Position numbers and translations under genes: made by a program. Shown here piece by piece: positions 46,601 to 55,184 of a stretch of DNA of 64,000 nt; positions within the stretch are counted from its first letter, which is position 1; each line of letters opens with the position of its first letter. The notes below the pieces were generated by a model that was given only the letters and a program-made list of their open reading frames with translations, was not told the DNA's origin and searched no databases. Source of the stretch: Lytechinus variegatus. Its lineage: Eukaryota; Echinodermata; Echinoidea; Temnopleuroida; Toxopneustidae. The stretch lies in NCBI RefSeq assembly GCF_018143015.1, contig NC_054748.1:8120967-8184966 (forward strand), given 5' to 3'.

Positions 46601-48546
46601 ATTCAGGGCTGCCACTTTTAAGACTGAAGTCTGAATTTTGATTTTTTTTTTGTTTCAAAATATTTCATCCTGAGGAAACCGCTTTTTCATGTAGGGGCGG
46701 AGTAGGGTAGGAACTGAGTTTCATTTTTTTACCACACCGGTGAGATTGTGAAATTTTGGGGCTATTTCTTTGATTTCAGAGGCTACCTTTAAGGGATAAA
46801 AAGCAATTAAGTAGTAAATATCATGATTTTGCCGTAGTCATATTGATTTTTTGAGTAATCTTGAAAATTGTGACAGATCTTGTGGCAACTCTTGCGGAAA
46901 GAATGGCTGCCCCAAAGAATGCATTGTGGGGGGAATTTTAGGGCCGAATCGGGTGCAAATCACCTGTCACTCTCCTGTATATCCTAAATGGTTTTCACAC
47001 TTATATATAAAAAAAAGAATTTAAGTGGCATCCCCTGCTCATTATCAAAGTTAAACTTTTTCACAACGTGCGTCCCAGAAAAAAGGAAACTTGTATTAAG
47101 AGACAGATGTCACAATTGTCAAATATGGATTGATGATAAATTTGACACATGGTAAGAGTAGAATCTTTTCTTTAGAGACGAAATACTCAAATCATTCATC
47201 CATGCCGTTGCATATTACCTTCAGTATGTGACCAGCCACCCACAAATTTTATATCACCAGAGAATTATAAAAAGTTTTTTGTAATAAGCTAAAATGTTAA
47301 TTTTAGTTTGCTAAAAGTAAAAAAATATCTTATTTCGAAGAGTAATTTGTCTTCATTTCTCAAAGTTTGAAGTTGTATAGTTAAATAAAAGAGAAGATTT
47401 CAGATTTTTTTTCTACTTCCCCAAAGTTTCACCGAGATTGCTCAGTACACATTTCATGCTTTATTGAACACTGAACTTCAAACGAAATTCTACTTTTCCA
47501 GTTGAAATTATTGAATAGCATGGATTAAAAAAAGCATAAATAAATTCACTTGGGGGTAAAAGGAATGAAAGATACAGTAGCCCCCCCCCCCCCTTTACTT
47601 CAGGTCTTTGCTGCACTGCAATTTGCATGAAATATTCACCCCTTCATTTGTGACTGGATATTTGCATGCTGTATGTTTATACCCTTGCATTATTTTTTTT
47701 CTTCCCCCTTGCCAATCCCTGCATCCAACTTTGATCTCTTCCTTTCCATTCTCTCTGTCAACAATTTTCCCTTCTATCTATCGTGTTTCCTGTGACGTTG
47801 GCCTGCAATGTTTCCACTTATCTCCTCCACTATCCCTCACGTTCTGTCACTCATATTTTTCTTTGCCTCTACCTTTCGTTCCTCCCCTCGCTCTCCTGCC
47901 TTTGTCCTATTTCAACCTTTTGTCACTCATTTCCCTTCATTGCCTTATCTGCTCTTCCGTTTTCGTCCATTTTATTCTAATCCTTCTTTTTCTCACGTTC
48001 TTTCAATGCATTCACCTGTCATTCCTCCCTGTTCATTCATTTTTATCTTTCTGTCAATTCCTTTACCTCTCTTTCTTGTGCTCTTCCTATTCATTTTCAT
48101 TCTTCTGTCACTCATATTCTTTCATTTCCTTCACTGTTCATTCCTTCCTGGGTTCTTTTGTCTTCCTATTCATGTCAATGACACACATGTTCTACTATTC
48201 CCATCATGCCTCATTTCTTTTTGTGCTTGCTCTTCTTACTATTCATTCGTTTTCATTCTTCTGTCACTCATATTCTTTCAATTCCTTTACTTTCCCTTCC
48301 TGTATGCTTTTTTCTTTCTTGTTCATTCATTTTCATCTTTCCGTCTCATATTCTTTGACTTACCTCGCCTCTTTCCTGCACTCTTTCTTATTCATTAATT
48401 TTCATCTTGTATCTTGTGTTCTTTCGATTCCTTCACTTTTCATTCCTTCCTGTACACTTTCTCTTTCCCATTCATTCATTCTCGCCCTTCTCTCTCTCAC
48501 ATTGCCTTAGGACGGTCAGAAGCCAGCTGAGTGTAACCAGCAGTAG
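28588..48546 (+). CDS. NAP1L1: nucleosome assembly protein 1 (NAP1-like histone chaperone)
   Basis: NAP1 binds H2A-H2B (and H3-H4), shuttles them into the nucleus and hands them to DNA. Thirteen coding exons join in phase to 430 residues (human NAP1L1 has 391): 28588-28613, 32993-33132, 34711-34816, 36110-36251, 37710-37835, 38430-38481, 38774-38916, 40235-40374, 41713-41875, 43768-43782, 45248-45364, 46492-46578, 48511-48546. Family landmarks: SLPKVVKRRIKALKNIQV (dimer helix), an acidic insert near 155-165, GIPGFWLTIFKNVD, SEPDEGDPFSFEGPEIVG, basic IKKKQKHKGRGTTR (nuclear-localisation type), DSFFNFFNPP, DFEIGHLIRERIIPRAVLYF, an acidic tail (391-415) and C-terminal CNQQ, matching the CKQQ farnesylation box of vertebrate NAP1L1. 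Start choice: first ATG after the 5' exon, with a Ser/Asn/Glu-rich N-terminus. The symbol denotes the family; NAP1L4 is equally possible. Confidence 0.96.
29254..29870. mobile_element. MITE (TTTAAAGGTCAAGTCCACC family)
   Basis: The ends TTAAAGGTCAAGTCCACC and GGGGTGGAATTGTCCTTTAA are inverted. Long arms pair (TATATGAACGAGCCAGTTAC against GTAACTGGCTCGTTCATATA). NAP1 intron. Confidence 0.75.
29905..30100 (-). mobile_element. tRNA-derived SINE, copy 2 (head missing)
   Basis: It matches the tail of the SINE at 38945-39236 (CACCTGGGTCGAGTGCAG, TGTGGATAAATTTCTCGCTT) but stops before the tRNA-like head. Confidence 0.7.
30108..30235. mobile_element. fragment of the GGATGGTCCGGGCTG MITE family
   Basis: It begins TTAAACGGATGGTCCGGGCT and matches the left end of 40683-41221 (GAGTAAAATTCACA, TTTGATCAAAATCGGATAAC). 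Confidence 0.6.
30962..32358. mobile_element. MITE interrupted by a younger hAT-like element
   Basis: The ends TTAAAGGGGAATCCAACCC and GGATGGATTCCCCTTTAA are inverted, and the arms pair (AACAAGAAAGTTATGAATTT against TATAACTTTCTTATTGCTTG). Removing 31394-32193 rejoins its two halves. NAP1 intron. Confidence 0.75.
31394..32185. mobile_element. 792-bp non-autonomous hAT-like element with 8-bp target duplication
   Basis: The left end TAGGGACAGTGATTTTCCG and right end GGAAAATCACTGTCCC are inverted. TACTTACC flanks both sides (31386-31393 and 32186-32193). GAAACGGAA words recur near the ends. No transposase frame. The middle contains GGCCGGCC near 31676. Confidence 0.8.
32497..32941. mobile_element. 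foldback MITE with TCTAAAACTAGTTTA arms
   Basis: The left end (TGCTCTCATTACG, TTTCTAAAACTAGTTTACTG) and right end (CACTAAACTAGTTTTAGGAA, GTAGTGAGAACG) are inverted, with AAGATCGC words inside. It stops about 50 bp before the acceptor of NAP1 exon 3. Confidence 0.7.
32993..33132 (+). CDS. NAP1L1: NAP1 exon 3
   Basis: Residues 9-55, acidic and poorly conserved N-terminal tail (TAQKINTPENIALSG at the end). Acceptor TATACAG, donor GTAGGC. Confidence 0.85.
33710..34078. mobile_element. MITE with GGTTCCCAGC ends
   Basis: GGTTCCCAGCCC at the left is inverted as AGCTGGGAACCC at the right. Internal AGGGAAAAATGAGGGAATT words. NAP1 intron. Confidence 0.5.
34473..34643. mobile_element. 171-bp MITE with CAGGGGCTGCGGAAC ends
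   Basis: The left CAGGGGCTGCGGAACTG and the right GTTCCGCGGCCCCTG are inverted. G-run/C-run interior. NAP1 intron, 67 bp before exon 4. Confidence 0.65.
34711..34816 (+). CDS. NAP1L1: NAP1 exon 4
   Basis: Residues 56-90, with NPKALAALQGHFDSLVG, the leucine-rich export-signal region and start of the dimerisation helix. Acceptor TGACAG, donor GTAACG. Confidence 0.95.
34836..35030. mobile_element. foldback element made of 'CCAATTCGTC' words, copy 1
   Basis: The ends GGGCCCCGTCTTACAAAG and CTTTGTAAGATGGGGCCC are inverted. The middle repeats words such as CCAATTCGTC, CAACTCGTCTACCATCATTT and GGTCTAC. It is related to 56265-56665. It starts just after the donor of NAP1 exon 4. Confidence 0.65.
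35526..35741. mobile_element. foldback MITE (GTGTTTCACAAAGATTTAAG family), copy 1
   Basis: The left GGGGGGTGTTTCACAAAG, TTTAAGTATGACTTAGGTCG is inverted at the right CGACCTAAGTCATACTTAAA, TCTTTGTGACACACCCCCC. A second copy is at 38102-38320. Confidence 0.75.
35803..35943. mobile_element. foldback MITE (GGGGGCCATTTCAGAAAGC family), copy 1
   Basis: The arms GCTGTTTGTAAATTAAGAAT and TGGTGATCCTTTCTT are inverted as AAGAAAGGATCACTAG and TTAACTTACAAACAACTTTA. Relatives are at 52266-52436 and around 54360-55060. Confidence 0.7.
36110..36251 (+). CDS. NAP1L1: NAP1 exon 5
   Basis: Residues 91-138, the long dimerisation helix (VVKRRIKALKNIQV, YEEVHALECKYAKLYDSLYD). Acceptor TTTCAG, donor GTAAGA. Confidence 0.95.
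36534..37113. mobile_element. MITE (TTAAAGGGGAATGAAACC family), copy 2
   Basis: Close copy of 27331-27927 with the same inverted ends. It lies in the NAP1 intron between exons 5 and 6. Confidence 0.75.
37710..37835 (+). CDS. NAP1L1: NAP1 exon 6, acidic insert
   Basis: Residues 139-180: VEPTDSDCEWESS followed by an Asp/Glu run. Phase 0 at both ends, so skipping would keep the frame. Donor GTAAGC. Confidence 0.9.
38102..38320. mobile_element. foldback MITE (GTGTTTCACAAAG family), copy 2
   Basis: The ends CTGGGGTGTGTTTCACAAAG and CTTTGTGAAATACCCCCCAG are inverted, with the same layout as 35526-35741. NAP1 intron. Confidence 0.65.
38430..38481 (+). CDS. NAP1L1: NAP1 exon 7
   Basis: Residues 181-197, GDLKEKAKLTEG plus a Glu run, equivalent to the ELKEKAKIE segment of vertebrate NAP1L1. 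Acceptor AAACAG, donor GTAAAC. Confidence 0.9.
38774..38916 (+). CDS. NAP1L1: NAP1 exon 8
   Basis: Residues 198-245: SGIPGFWLTIFKNVDILGEM and HDEPILNHLNDIRVKF, in the histone-binding core. Acceptor TTCTAG, donor GTAAGT. Confidence 0.97.
38945..39236 (-). mobile_element. tRNA-derived SINE, copy 3
   Basis: The minus strand starts GAGAGGGAGATGTAGTCTAG with A box TAGTCTAGTGG and a weak B box GAGTTCGATTTT. The tail has CACATTGGGCTGCACTCAAC and CAGGTGACGTGAATGGGTAC. NAP1 intron. Confidence 0.8.
39555..39705. repeat. 26-bp minisatellite, about six copies
   Basis: The unit is ATACGTCGGATATTAAGCAG plus CCTTCC. The last copy is altered (CCATTCGGATATTAAGCAG). NAP1 intron. Confidence 0.9.
39747..40131. 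mobile_element. MITE with CAGACCTGCCAACC ends, copy 1
   Basis: CAGACCTGCCAACC and GGTTGGCAGGTCTG are perfect 14-bp inverted ends. The interior includes GAGAAAAATCATCTCTATAT and TTGCATGCAGCTTGAGC, found again at 53206-54182. It ends about 100 bp before NAP1 exon 9. Confidence 0.75.
40235..40374 (+). CDS. NAP1L1: NAP1 exon 9
   Basis: Residues 246-291: GFTLEFVFAANDYFTNTVLT and PFSFEGPEIVGSQ. Acceptor TTTCTAG, donor GTAGGT. A broken copy of this exon follows at 40409-40546. Confidence 0.97.
40409..40551 (+). pseudogene. broken tandem copy of NAP1 exon 9
   Basis: About 95% identical to exon 9 from its fourth codon on (TTAGAATTTGTGTTCGCTGC at both places), plus the flanking donor region (CACAGGGG-TTAGTACTTGTACC). 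It lost the first 9 bases of the exon. One base is missing after TATCAGATGAAA, which shifts the frame, and a Leu-for-Pro region change follows. The duplicated unit is about 175 bp and includes intron sequence. It is not expected to be spliced into the normal message. Confidence 0.85.
40683..41221. mobile_element. MITE (GGGATGGTCC family), complete copy
   Basis: The ends TTTAAAGGGATGGTCCAGGC and GCCTGGACGATCCCTTAAAG are inverted. NAP1 intron between exons 9 and 10. Confidence 0.75.
41713..41875 (+). CDS. NAP1L1: NAP1 exon 10
   Basis: Residues 292-346: CEIDWKKNKNVTVKVIKKKQ, basic KHKGRGTTR and DSFFNFFNPP. Acceptor TTTACAG, donor GTAAGT. Confidence 0.97.
42213..42242. other. perfect 30-bp palindrome centred on TGACGTCA
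   Basis: ATCCTGCACTCTGAC is followed immediately by its exact inverse GTCAGAGTGCAGGAT with no loop. The centre is a consensus CRE. A related word, CTGCACTGTGACGCC, follows at about 42254. NAP1 intron. Confidence 0.85.
42410..42915. mobile_element. MITE with GTGTTTATGCTTCCA ends
   Basis: The left TAGGCCGTGTTTATGCTTCC and right GGAAGCATAAACACACCCTA are inverted. AACGCTG/AAACGTG words inside. NAP1 intron. Confidence 0.7.
42946..42994. repeat. hairpin AATGGATATACCGCAC
   Basis: AATGGATATACCGCAC is inverted as GTGCGGTATATCCATT around a 17-bp spacer that itself pairs (GGTCC/GGACC). NAP1 intron. Confidence 0.7.
43768..43782 (+). CDS. NAP1L1: NAP1 exon 11, 15-nt micro-exon
   Basis: Five codons (Glu-Asp-Glu-Glu-Glu) between acceptor TTTTTACAG and donor GTAATA, phase 0. 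The frame works with or without it. It fits the acidic spacer between the FFNPP segment and the DFEIG segment. Confidence 0.65.
44305..44690. mobile_element. 386-bp hAT (Charlie-like) non-autonomous element with 8-bp target duplication
   Basis: The ends CAGGGGTTCTCAAACTTTTT and CGTAGTTTGAGAACCCCTA are the classic hAT terminal repeats. CTTTAAAG flanks both sides (44297-44304 and 44691-44698), itself a palindrome. GGGCCGGATCCGGCCCGCGG lies just inside the right end. NAP1 intron between exons 11 and 12. Confidence 0.85.
44700..44825. mobile_element. solo end of the CGAGTGGATACCATGCGCG MITE
   Basis: GGTGCTTTTCGAGACCCCAT, GGTCGCGCATGGTATCCACT matches the left end of 3976-4505 in inverse orientation. 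The rest of the element is absent. Confidence 0.65.
44985..45153 (-). mobile_element. 7SL-like SINE, copy 3
   Basis: The minus strand reads TTGGGTGTCGTGGTGTGTGC, CAGCAATCCAAGCTAC, GGGGAAGTTATG, with B box GGTTCGAGTCCC and 3' part GACGTGTA-type ACACGTCTG. It is more diverged than copies 1 and 2. It ends about 95 bp before NAP1 exon 12. Confidence 0.75.
45248..45364 (+). CDS. NAP1L1: NAP1 exon 12
   Basis: Residues 352-390: LLSADFEIGHLIRERIIPRA, VLYFTGEAIEDDE, the last ordered part of the core. Acceptor CTGCAG, donor GTAAAT. Decayed tandem copies follow directly. Confidence 0.97.
45365..46440 (+). repeat. tandem array grown from NAP1 exon 12 and its donor
   Basis: A unit of about 175 bp recurs about six times after exon 12. 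Each unit has an exon-12-like part (GGTCACTTG, GAGAGGATTATTCCTAGAGC, GAGGCTATAGAAGATGA, GTAAACACCCC) followed by intron text (ATTGAGAATGG, CCAGGCTAGAATG, TTATTCCATT, ATATGGGTAAATA). Exon-like parts start near 45461, 45635 and 45803 and become unrecognisable in the later units at about 46030 and 46210. The first copy still reads FEISHLIQDKIIPRASLYFT with a donor but no acceptor. The second has a 5-base deletion. Confidence 0.85.
46492..46578 (+). CDS. NAP1L1: NAP1 exon 13, acidic tail
   Basis: Residues 391-419, an Asp/Glu-rich tail ending NDPDYEPGK, equivalent to NDPDYDPKK in vertebrates. Donor GTTTGT. Confidence 0.95.
47580..48500. repeat. pyrimidine-rich minisatellite in the last NAP1 intron
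   Basis: A C run at 47581-47594 is followed by about 800 bp of C/T-rich sequence. Units containing TTCATTCATTTTCATCTTTC, TGTCACTCATATTCTTTCA and TCCTTCCTG recur about every 90 bp from about 48020 on. It creates a 300-codon open frame on the plus strand that is a composition artefact. It directly precedes the acceptor of exon 14. Confidence 0.8.
48511..48546 (+). CDS. NAP1L1: NAP1 exon 14, C-terminus
   Basis: Eleven codons, DGQKPAECNQQ and TAG. The Cys at position -4 gives a CaaX-type end. Acceptor TGCCTTAG after a pyrimidine tract of about 800 bp. Confidence 0.95.
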   Translation, partial: DGQKPAECNQQ

Positions 48547-49690
48547 ACTTATCCCATCATATCCTTGTCTTACCCATAATGCCTTGGGAATGTACAAGGT
48601 GGCGAAACAACCTCACCTTGTGGGACTACCTTATTTGGAGCAAAGCGAGTCCTTTATTCTCTAGACTGAAAAATAGAAGCGAGAGAATCCACCGCGGCGG
48701 CTACGAATTTCCTACTAAATTCTTTTGACCGGCAATCATTGGATCATCCTGCCCATCCCTTCCTTGAGCCGCACGTTTACCTTACGATTATCGTTCCGAG
48801 CCTTGGACCTGCAGGCTTTCTCCGCACCGATGCACATCCACCATTAACTCTCAATTTCGAAAGGAATTGTGAGCAGTAGAGCTTTACAAGTCGGAAGACC
48901 TCGATGCAATTACATTCAAGAGCAACTTTAATCCAGTATCGCATTTGACAAGTGCATAAGTTGGAGCACGGTCAAATTTACGCTTTGAGAATTCAATCGT
49001 TACGTACTGAAAACAAGGTCTACTTGTAGATGTGACGTTGGCCAGAATCCCGTCTACCCAAAATTGTGTTTTCACGCTTTTTCCCTATAAGATTGTTTCA
49101 AAATGTTAAAATAGTGTGTGTTCTGCTGCCACTAGTATTTAAAACACAAAAGAGTCATAAGAAAGTAAAGTTTGAAACAAATTTGCCTTTGAATTGGAGA
49201 GATCCATGAAGAGAGACCTTCAATTTTGTATTGCTGATTATTTTTTAAAAAATACTAATTTGTGTTTTTGCTACTACCATAACTTTGACATACGTACCAT
49301 CATTTCGAATGGTTTTAATCATTTTTTTTTACTATTTGGGATATTCTGGAATAAAATGCAATTTCTTATTCAGAACTATTCTGAATGATTTTAAAGTTCC
49401 TTTTTTTGGTAGTTTTCTTTTTCAAGCAGCTGTATATTCCATAATTATCTTTCAAAGTGAGACCAATTAGATACATATTTCAGTTTATTGTAAAAACTTC
49501 CTTGTCTGAACAATCCGGAGAATGGGTTGGTTGTTAACCTATTTTCCACTGAATTGAATAAGAAAATTGTTATATAAAGAATGCATGTGGCATGTACCAT
49601 CAATAACTAGATAATATCACTTTGATAATTGATGAGATTGAATTTTGAAAACCTCTCATATTTTGAATAAATGTGGCTTTCTACTGCTCT
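48547..49690 (+). other. probable NAP1 3' untranslated region
   Basis: After TAG at 48546 no further exon is seen. AATAAA at 49666-49671 is a reasonable polyadenylation signal and is not inside a recognised repeat. Other signals cannot be excluded. Confidence 0.4.
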
Positions 49691-49699
49691 GTAGGAAAA

Positions 49700-51300
49700 A
49701 TTATTTGTTTATGGCTGCTCCCAAAATTATAGTAAATTATTTCATTAAAAGAAAAAACGGGTCCCAACTTGAAAAACACTAGCTCAAATTTGCTCAGAAG
49801 TGGATCGTTTAGTGCATGTATATCACAGCCTTGTGTGTATCCATGTGTGTAGGTTACAATACATTCTATTTATATTTTCAAAGCCTTTTTTTTTCATTTT
49901 TTTTCAAACGTCCAAATATGATTTGAAATGTTTTAGTTCCAAGTTATTGTAGGACTTTGTCACCCACTGGGTGTTAGAATCTTGTCGCTCAAAATTTAGA
50001 AGAAGAAAAATTGACACCAACTGAGAAGAAGTTGATTTTAGAAAGACAGCTGTGATTGCAACCTCATACTCTATGAAAATAGTCACGTGATTTCTGTCGA
50101 GAATTTTTTAGGCAAACGAAGGTTGCTGTTAACGTCATAATCATAAAATTAAGCCTTTTCTGAGCTGTTTTCAATTTTTTATTCATTTTGGGATACAAGG
50201 GCTTTACACCCCAATGACAATATTATTTCTTGTGTGAATAGGGTACTCAATGAACTTTGACCCCGGAACAGGTCATATGTGTTGACTGCTTCTTGTGGTA
50301 AAGAGATGTTTCATAGCCAATGAATTGGATATGTGTGAATGGTACTACGGATTGACTTTGTGACGTTACAATAATTGTTTTTCTACTGTAAATTTCTGAC
50401 AAAATACTGACTAGATATATTCTAAAAAGAAGAAATGGTGACTCTATTGCCGTATAAACGCATTGCATGATGGAGCAAAATAGCGAAAAAAATATGAATG
50501 TTTTCACTTTGAATGTTGATGGTATTTTGTGTAAATTGTTTGTGAATATTCATATTGTAAAGCCAAGCTTGAAACTTGGATAAAAAATATTCTAACAAAG
50601 TGTTCATAATTCTAGACGTTTACAGATTTTGATGTCTCTTTCACAAAAGATGATGTATTTAATACTTGAGAGGGGATGAATTGTTGTAAAATGGTGATAT
50701 GGTGGATCCTGATTGGCTGAAATTGATCAGGTGACCAGTCATTAATTTTTGCTAATGACTTGTTCGATTGACCGGTCATACTTTTGAGATGAGGACGGTT
50801 TATCAAAAAACAAGGATCTGCATCACTATCTTATAAAACAAATAATGCACATGTTTTGAGATGGGGATGTTTTATCAAATAACAAGGATCTGCATCACTA
50901 TCTTATAAAACAAATAATGCACATCATTTTACTTGGGAATTGAAATAATTACACACTAGTTACTTTTGGAATAGTTCAAACACAAAAAAATGTTCCAAAA
51001 GTGACTTGGGTGTATAATTATTACTATGCCCTTCTGGATGTGTATCATTTACTATTCACCTCTCCAGTATGTTGTAGAAGTACAGTTGACTTGACAATTT
51101 TTGACAAAATGAAAGGATAAATATGAATTGAATTTATAAAGATGTATTTGATATTTCCAATCAGACTGGCATATTTCACACACATTGAAAAAAAAATCAG
51201 ACAAAAAAAAATATTAAAAAGTATGTTACAAGCTGTTACTGTATGAATGTTGTACTTGGAAGTTTTTTGTTTGGATGACTGCTTGTGTCGACTAGTCCCA
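49700..51300. other. intergenic stretch without a gene
   Basis: AT-rich DNA. A direct repeat of about 60 bp (CAAGGATCTGCATCACTATC, TTATAAAACAAATAATGCAC) occurs at about 50809 and 50880. No exon with splice sites and family resemblance was found on either strand. Confidence 0.5.
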
Positions 51301-51314
51301 TATCAGAGCCTTTA

Positions 51315-51856
51315 AAGCCCAGCGCACACTATCTGATCGCATTAAATGCTTTCAAGAAGACAAATTTTATTTGAAGCTCGGCATCAAAATTTTGCTTTGC
51401 GGCAAGCCCTGTGTTAGGAGTCAAGTCCAAATCGGCTTCAAGTCGCATGTGATGATGACGTAACTCTTGAAGGTTTCCATGGCAAAGAAAAATCGTGTAG
51501 GTTTCACAGTCCTACACGGTACACCATGTATCTTTCTTGGGCAAGTGTTGGTCCTGAAAAGGACCTCCCAAAAGACCACACAAAGTTTCAGGACCAACAC
51601 TTGCCCAAGAAAGATACATGGTGTTAAGTGAAACCACCTACAAGATGATGACGTAGTTATATAGTGATTTGAAAATGAGTTTGCTTTTATTCCTACAGAG
51701 AGGCTCGAGCTCGACTGAATTTCAATTTCAGTAGTCGTATCACAGTTCTGAATGCTGATTGCTCAGATTTTATTGGATGGAAAGTTCATATGAAATGTTA
51801 TTGCACTTTCTTTGAAATTTGGATCGCAATGAATGGCATAGTGTGCGCCGGGATGA
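51315..51856. mobile_element. MITE with GCGCACACTAT ends, carrying an inner palindrome
   Basis: The left CCCAGCGCACACTATCTGAT and right CATAGTGTGCGCCGGG are inverted. Inside, 51497-51643 is a second, nearly perfect hairpin (CACCATGTATCTTTCTTGGG, CAAGTGTTGGTCCTGAAA and their inverses), probably a separate insertion. Confidence 0.7.
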
Positions 51857-51921
51857 ACATAAAGCTTTGAGGTTGCCTTGAGCTGACTTATGTGACTGAT
51901 TGCATTGATTCTTTTGTGCTG

Positions 51922-52235
51922 TTAAAGGGAAACTCCGGGCTGAAGATATATCTGAATATAGTTAAATTCACAGAGCAAAATGTTGAAAATGTAATTGGAT
52001 AACAAATTTATTGAATTTTGAAGATTTGCATTATTCCGGAGAAAGTTCTAATCATGTCTTCATGAATATTCATTAGGTGGGCTGATGATGTTTAGTGAAA
52101 GGTGGGCGAAAATTATAACTCATTTTGCATTGAACTTTGGTGAAATTTTCAGCATTTGATTTTTCTCTGATTCAAATGATAAACATTTTAAAAATCAAAC
52201 ATTTTTTCTAGGGTGGAAATGGAATTGACCTTTAA
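51922..52235. mobile_element. chimeric or deleted MITE
   Basis: The left end TTAAAGGGAAACTCCGGGCT resembles the GGATGGTCC family. The right end GGGTGGAAATGGAATTGACC, TTTAA resembles the family at 29254-29870. It is either a recombinant or two truncated copies. Confidence 0.5.
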
Positions 52236-52265
52236 TAGTACATGTAGGAGTAAATTTTCACAAAA

Positions 52266-52440
52266 GGGGGCCGTTTCATAAAGCTGTTCGCAAATTAAGA
52301 TCGACTGGTGATCCTTTCTTGTGGTAAATGATCACCAACGAACATTTATTGGTGATTATCATTTACCACAAGAAAGGACCAGCCATGCTTAAAGTCACTC
52401 CTTAACTTACAAACAGCTTTATATAATGCCCCCCCCCCCC
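52266..52440. mobile_element. foldback MITE (GGGGGCCGTTTCATAAAGC family), copy 2
   Basis: GTTTCATAAAGCTGTTCGCA, CTGGTGATCCTTTCTTGTGG inverts to CCACAAGAAAGGACCAGC and CAAACAGCTTTATA. A C run of about 16 bp ends it. Related pieces lie at 54360-54400 and 54905-55060. Confidence 0.65.
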
Positions 52441-52869
52441 CCCCGGACAGTTTGATTAATGTGTTGAAACCAATTGCAACTTGATTTGTCAATCGGAAGT
52501 GTGTATCAGAAAATTGCAATCAAATACGCAACTCCGTGCAAAGCATTTATTATTTACCTCTTCTAAGTCAAGTCTTGGTTCCATGACAATTGTTCCGATG
52601 AAAATTCTGCATGTTTTTTTTTGCAATCAAACCGTTTCATAAAACTTGTCATATCAAAACAAATTTGCAATACTGGTAGCGGTTTAAAAGCTGCTGTGAT
52701 CATTCAGTTTCATTGGGCTAACATAAACTCATTATTGAAAGTATTTTACTTGTTACTTGTCGCAATAATCCCAAAACGCAGCTCCTTGGAAGCTATACTG
52801 GGATGTCGATAATGTCATGTGCCAATGGAGGTGACAAGGTGCAGGATTTGGGTTGGCTCACATAATATA

Positions 52870-53175
52870 CAATAAAAATGAGCATGCAGGGGTGCGAGTA
52901 AAAACATGCATTGGTCCATTTATAGCATGTGGGACCCAACAGGAGGCTGCATCATGCTGATGATAGGTAAATAATGCAGCCTCTCTGAACGTAGTTGGGT
53001 TTCCATGGAGAATGACATGTCCTGGTAATCTGTTCCATATCCGTACTGTCCTAGGGAACATTGCATATTTGTATGTGTCTATTGTAGCTTTGGGTATGGC
53101 ATATTTAGCTATATGGTCGTGCCTACCAAAGTAGGTTGCTGGAGAAATGACCTGTGGCAAATTAATTTGTTATTC
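52870..53175 (-). mobile_element. LINE C-terminal fragment
   Basis: The minus strand encodes YKYAMFPRTVRIWNRLPGHV, the conserved extreme C-terminus of CR1/jockey-type reverse-transcriptase proteins. Nothing upstream of it is left. Confidence 0.75.
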
Positions 53176-53205
53176 TAACAAGTCTTAATGAAACAGGACC
53201 CCAGT

Positions 53206-54182
53206 ATGTTTTTCGGCAACCAAAATACGACAGTATTTTTTTTTCTTTTTACAAAATCGTCATATTGAGAAAAATCATCTCTGTATGTCTCTATTTCATA
53301 AAACTTGCACAAATATGGTTAGTGGATGAATGTAATCTCAGGTAACTTTTTTTTCTTCATCTGCATGAGCAGTGCGCACTTTAGCTTGCATGCAGCTTGA
53401 GCTTGAGCTTTTTTTCAAATGTTGGCAGGCTTGCTAGCATGTACATTTTATTATGAAGTTCATCCTCCAACGTTCACAGCATAAGTCTTACAAATCTCTC
53501 ATTACAAACCATAACGCACCAAAAAACACGTTATTTTGGGATTAGCCTGCCAAGCTACTAGCACGATCGAGCCGGCGAGGTCTTTATTCAGTAATATCAA
53601 ATAATACATTTGACAACACAGTTGTCATAAAAATAAGATATGTCACAAACGCGAAAACAAACCAATTGCTTCTTCAGTATATGTTTTAAGGTACATCATC
53701 TTCGTATAGGTTTTATCCTTTTTAATCCTAACACGGGAAATTTGACTCTAACATTTCCCTATCCTATTAGCCCGGGCTGAAAAAACAGATAAAAACTAAT
53801 AAGCGCAAAAACTCTGAAAAACCCTAGGCTATTACAAACGTTGTTACCAGACATAAAACGAAATGAATGGATTCTTAAAATATTAACTCGGGTAACTAAT
53901 TGGTCTTTTTTTAAAAGACGTGCTAGTACTATGCTGTAGAAGGCTAGAATGATCCTCGGCGTTCTCTACGCCCAACTCAAGAATCTACTTCTTTTCATAT
54001 ACAAATTACCCTATACGTCACATTCAAATTACCCAACGTCGTCAAGTCCGCTTGCTTGCCTGACTTAGCATTCATACGTTGCCGTCTAAACAATATTTAC
54101 CAGCTATACTCCGTAACGCTGGAAAATAAATTTTTTTTGGGGGGATACAGTGTTTTTTTATTCCCAGAGATTGGCAGGTCTG
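53206..54182. mobile_element. CAGACCTGCCAACC MITE, copy 2 with internal insertion
   Basis: The left part (GTTTTTCGGCAACCAAAATA, GAGAAAAATCATCTCTGTAT, CTTGCATGCAGCTTGAGC) and the right end (TCCCAGAGATTGGCAGGTCT) match 39747-40131. About 700 bp between 53405 and 54115 has no counterpart there and has no recognised coding content. Confidence 0.6.
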
Positions 54183-55184
54183 CCTCAGTTGGACTAGGGA
54201 AAAGTTTTACTGAGCAATTAGTAAATTTTGGGTCATATGACATAAAGCTTAGCGATTGATCTTAGGGCCTATTTATAAAACTGATCATACACAATAATCA
54301 ATGCAATCAGTCAGAGACATCAACCCATGATCAATCACATAGCTTAATGTTACAGAGCCCTAGAGGTCCGTTTCATAAAGCTGTTCGTTAGTTAAAGCTT
54401 GTGTATAGTTTTGGTAAATCCACTAAAATGCACCTACATGTATCACTATTCCAATTCATTGCTAGCTAATATGAATGGATATGTCCTATAACAGTTATGA
54501 TGTGGAGGATATGAAATGAAAACGTGTTTTACAGGATAAATTTTGCGATTTTACATGGAAATTTAACTTGATCGGGTCACCCGATCAAATTAAAATATCT
54601 GTGTGTTTTTGTCTTTCAATTAAATCCTATTCCAAATCATGGAATGGGCTGAAACTTTCAAGATATGTTCTTTGTCTGTAACATTTGGATCTAATCACTG
54701 AATTTATAAGATAAGTGCTTGAATGCCCATTTTTTTAATTTAGAACAAGCATCGCCGAGAGAGGGCACTATATATCCAAGATTTGAATATTTGAAATTTT
54801 CTCAGAGAAGTGCAGTTGGAAAAATATCTAACGGTCTCTACGCTTCAGTAAGACTGTTATATTAGATGATATTCGATTATCAATCACATTATTGACCCTT
54901 TACCAAAGCTATACACAGGCTTTAAGAAAAAGACTAAGAACGACTGGTGATCCTTTCTTGTGGTAAATGATATTCATTAAATTTTCATTGGTGATTATTT
55001 AGCGCATAAGAAAGGTTCATCAGTCGTTAATAGATTAACTTCCTAACAGCATTACGGAACATGTCACCCACCTAGTGATGCTTCTACTATTATTTGACAA
55101 GCAGATTACTACTTTATTTCATATAGCCTCAAGAGTTTTTAAAACATCAATTATTTACAATGCACTTTACTATTTGAACCTTAC

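Noticed and set aside
47608..48510. 300-codon open frame on the plus strand, rich in Phe, Ser and Leu
   Set aside because: It lies in a C/T-rich minisatellite that lacks stop codons by composition, and parallel frames are open too. It runs into the acceptor of NAP1 exon 14 and has no family resemblance.
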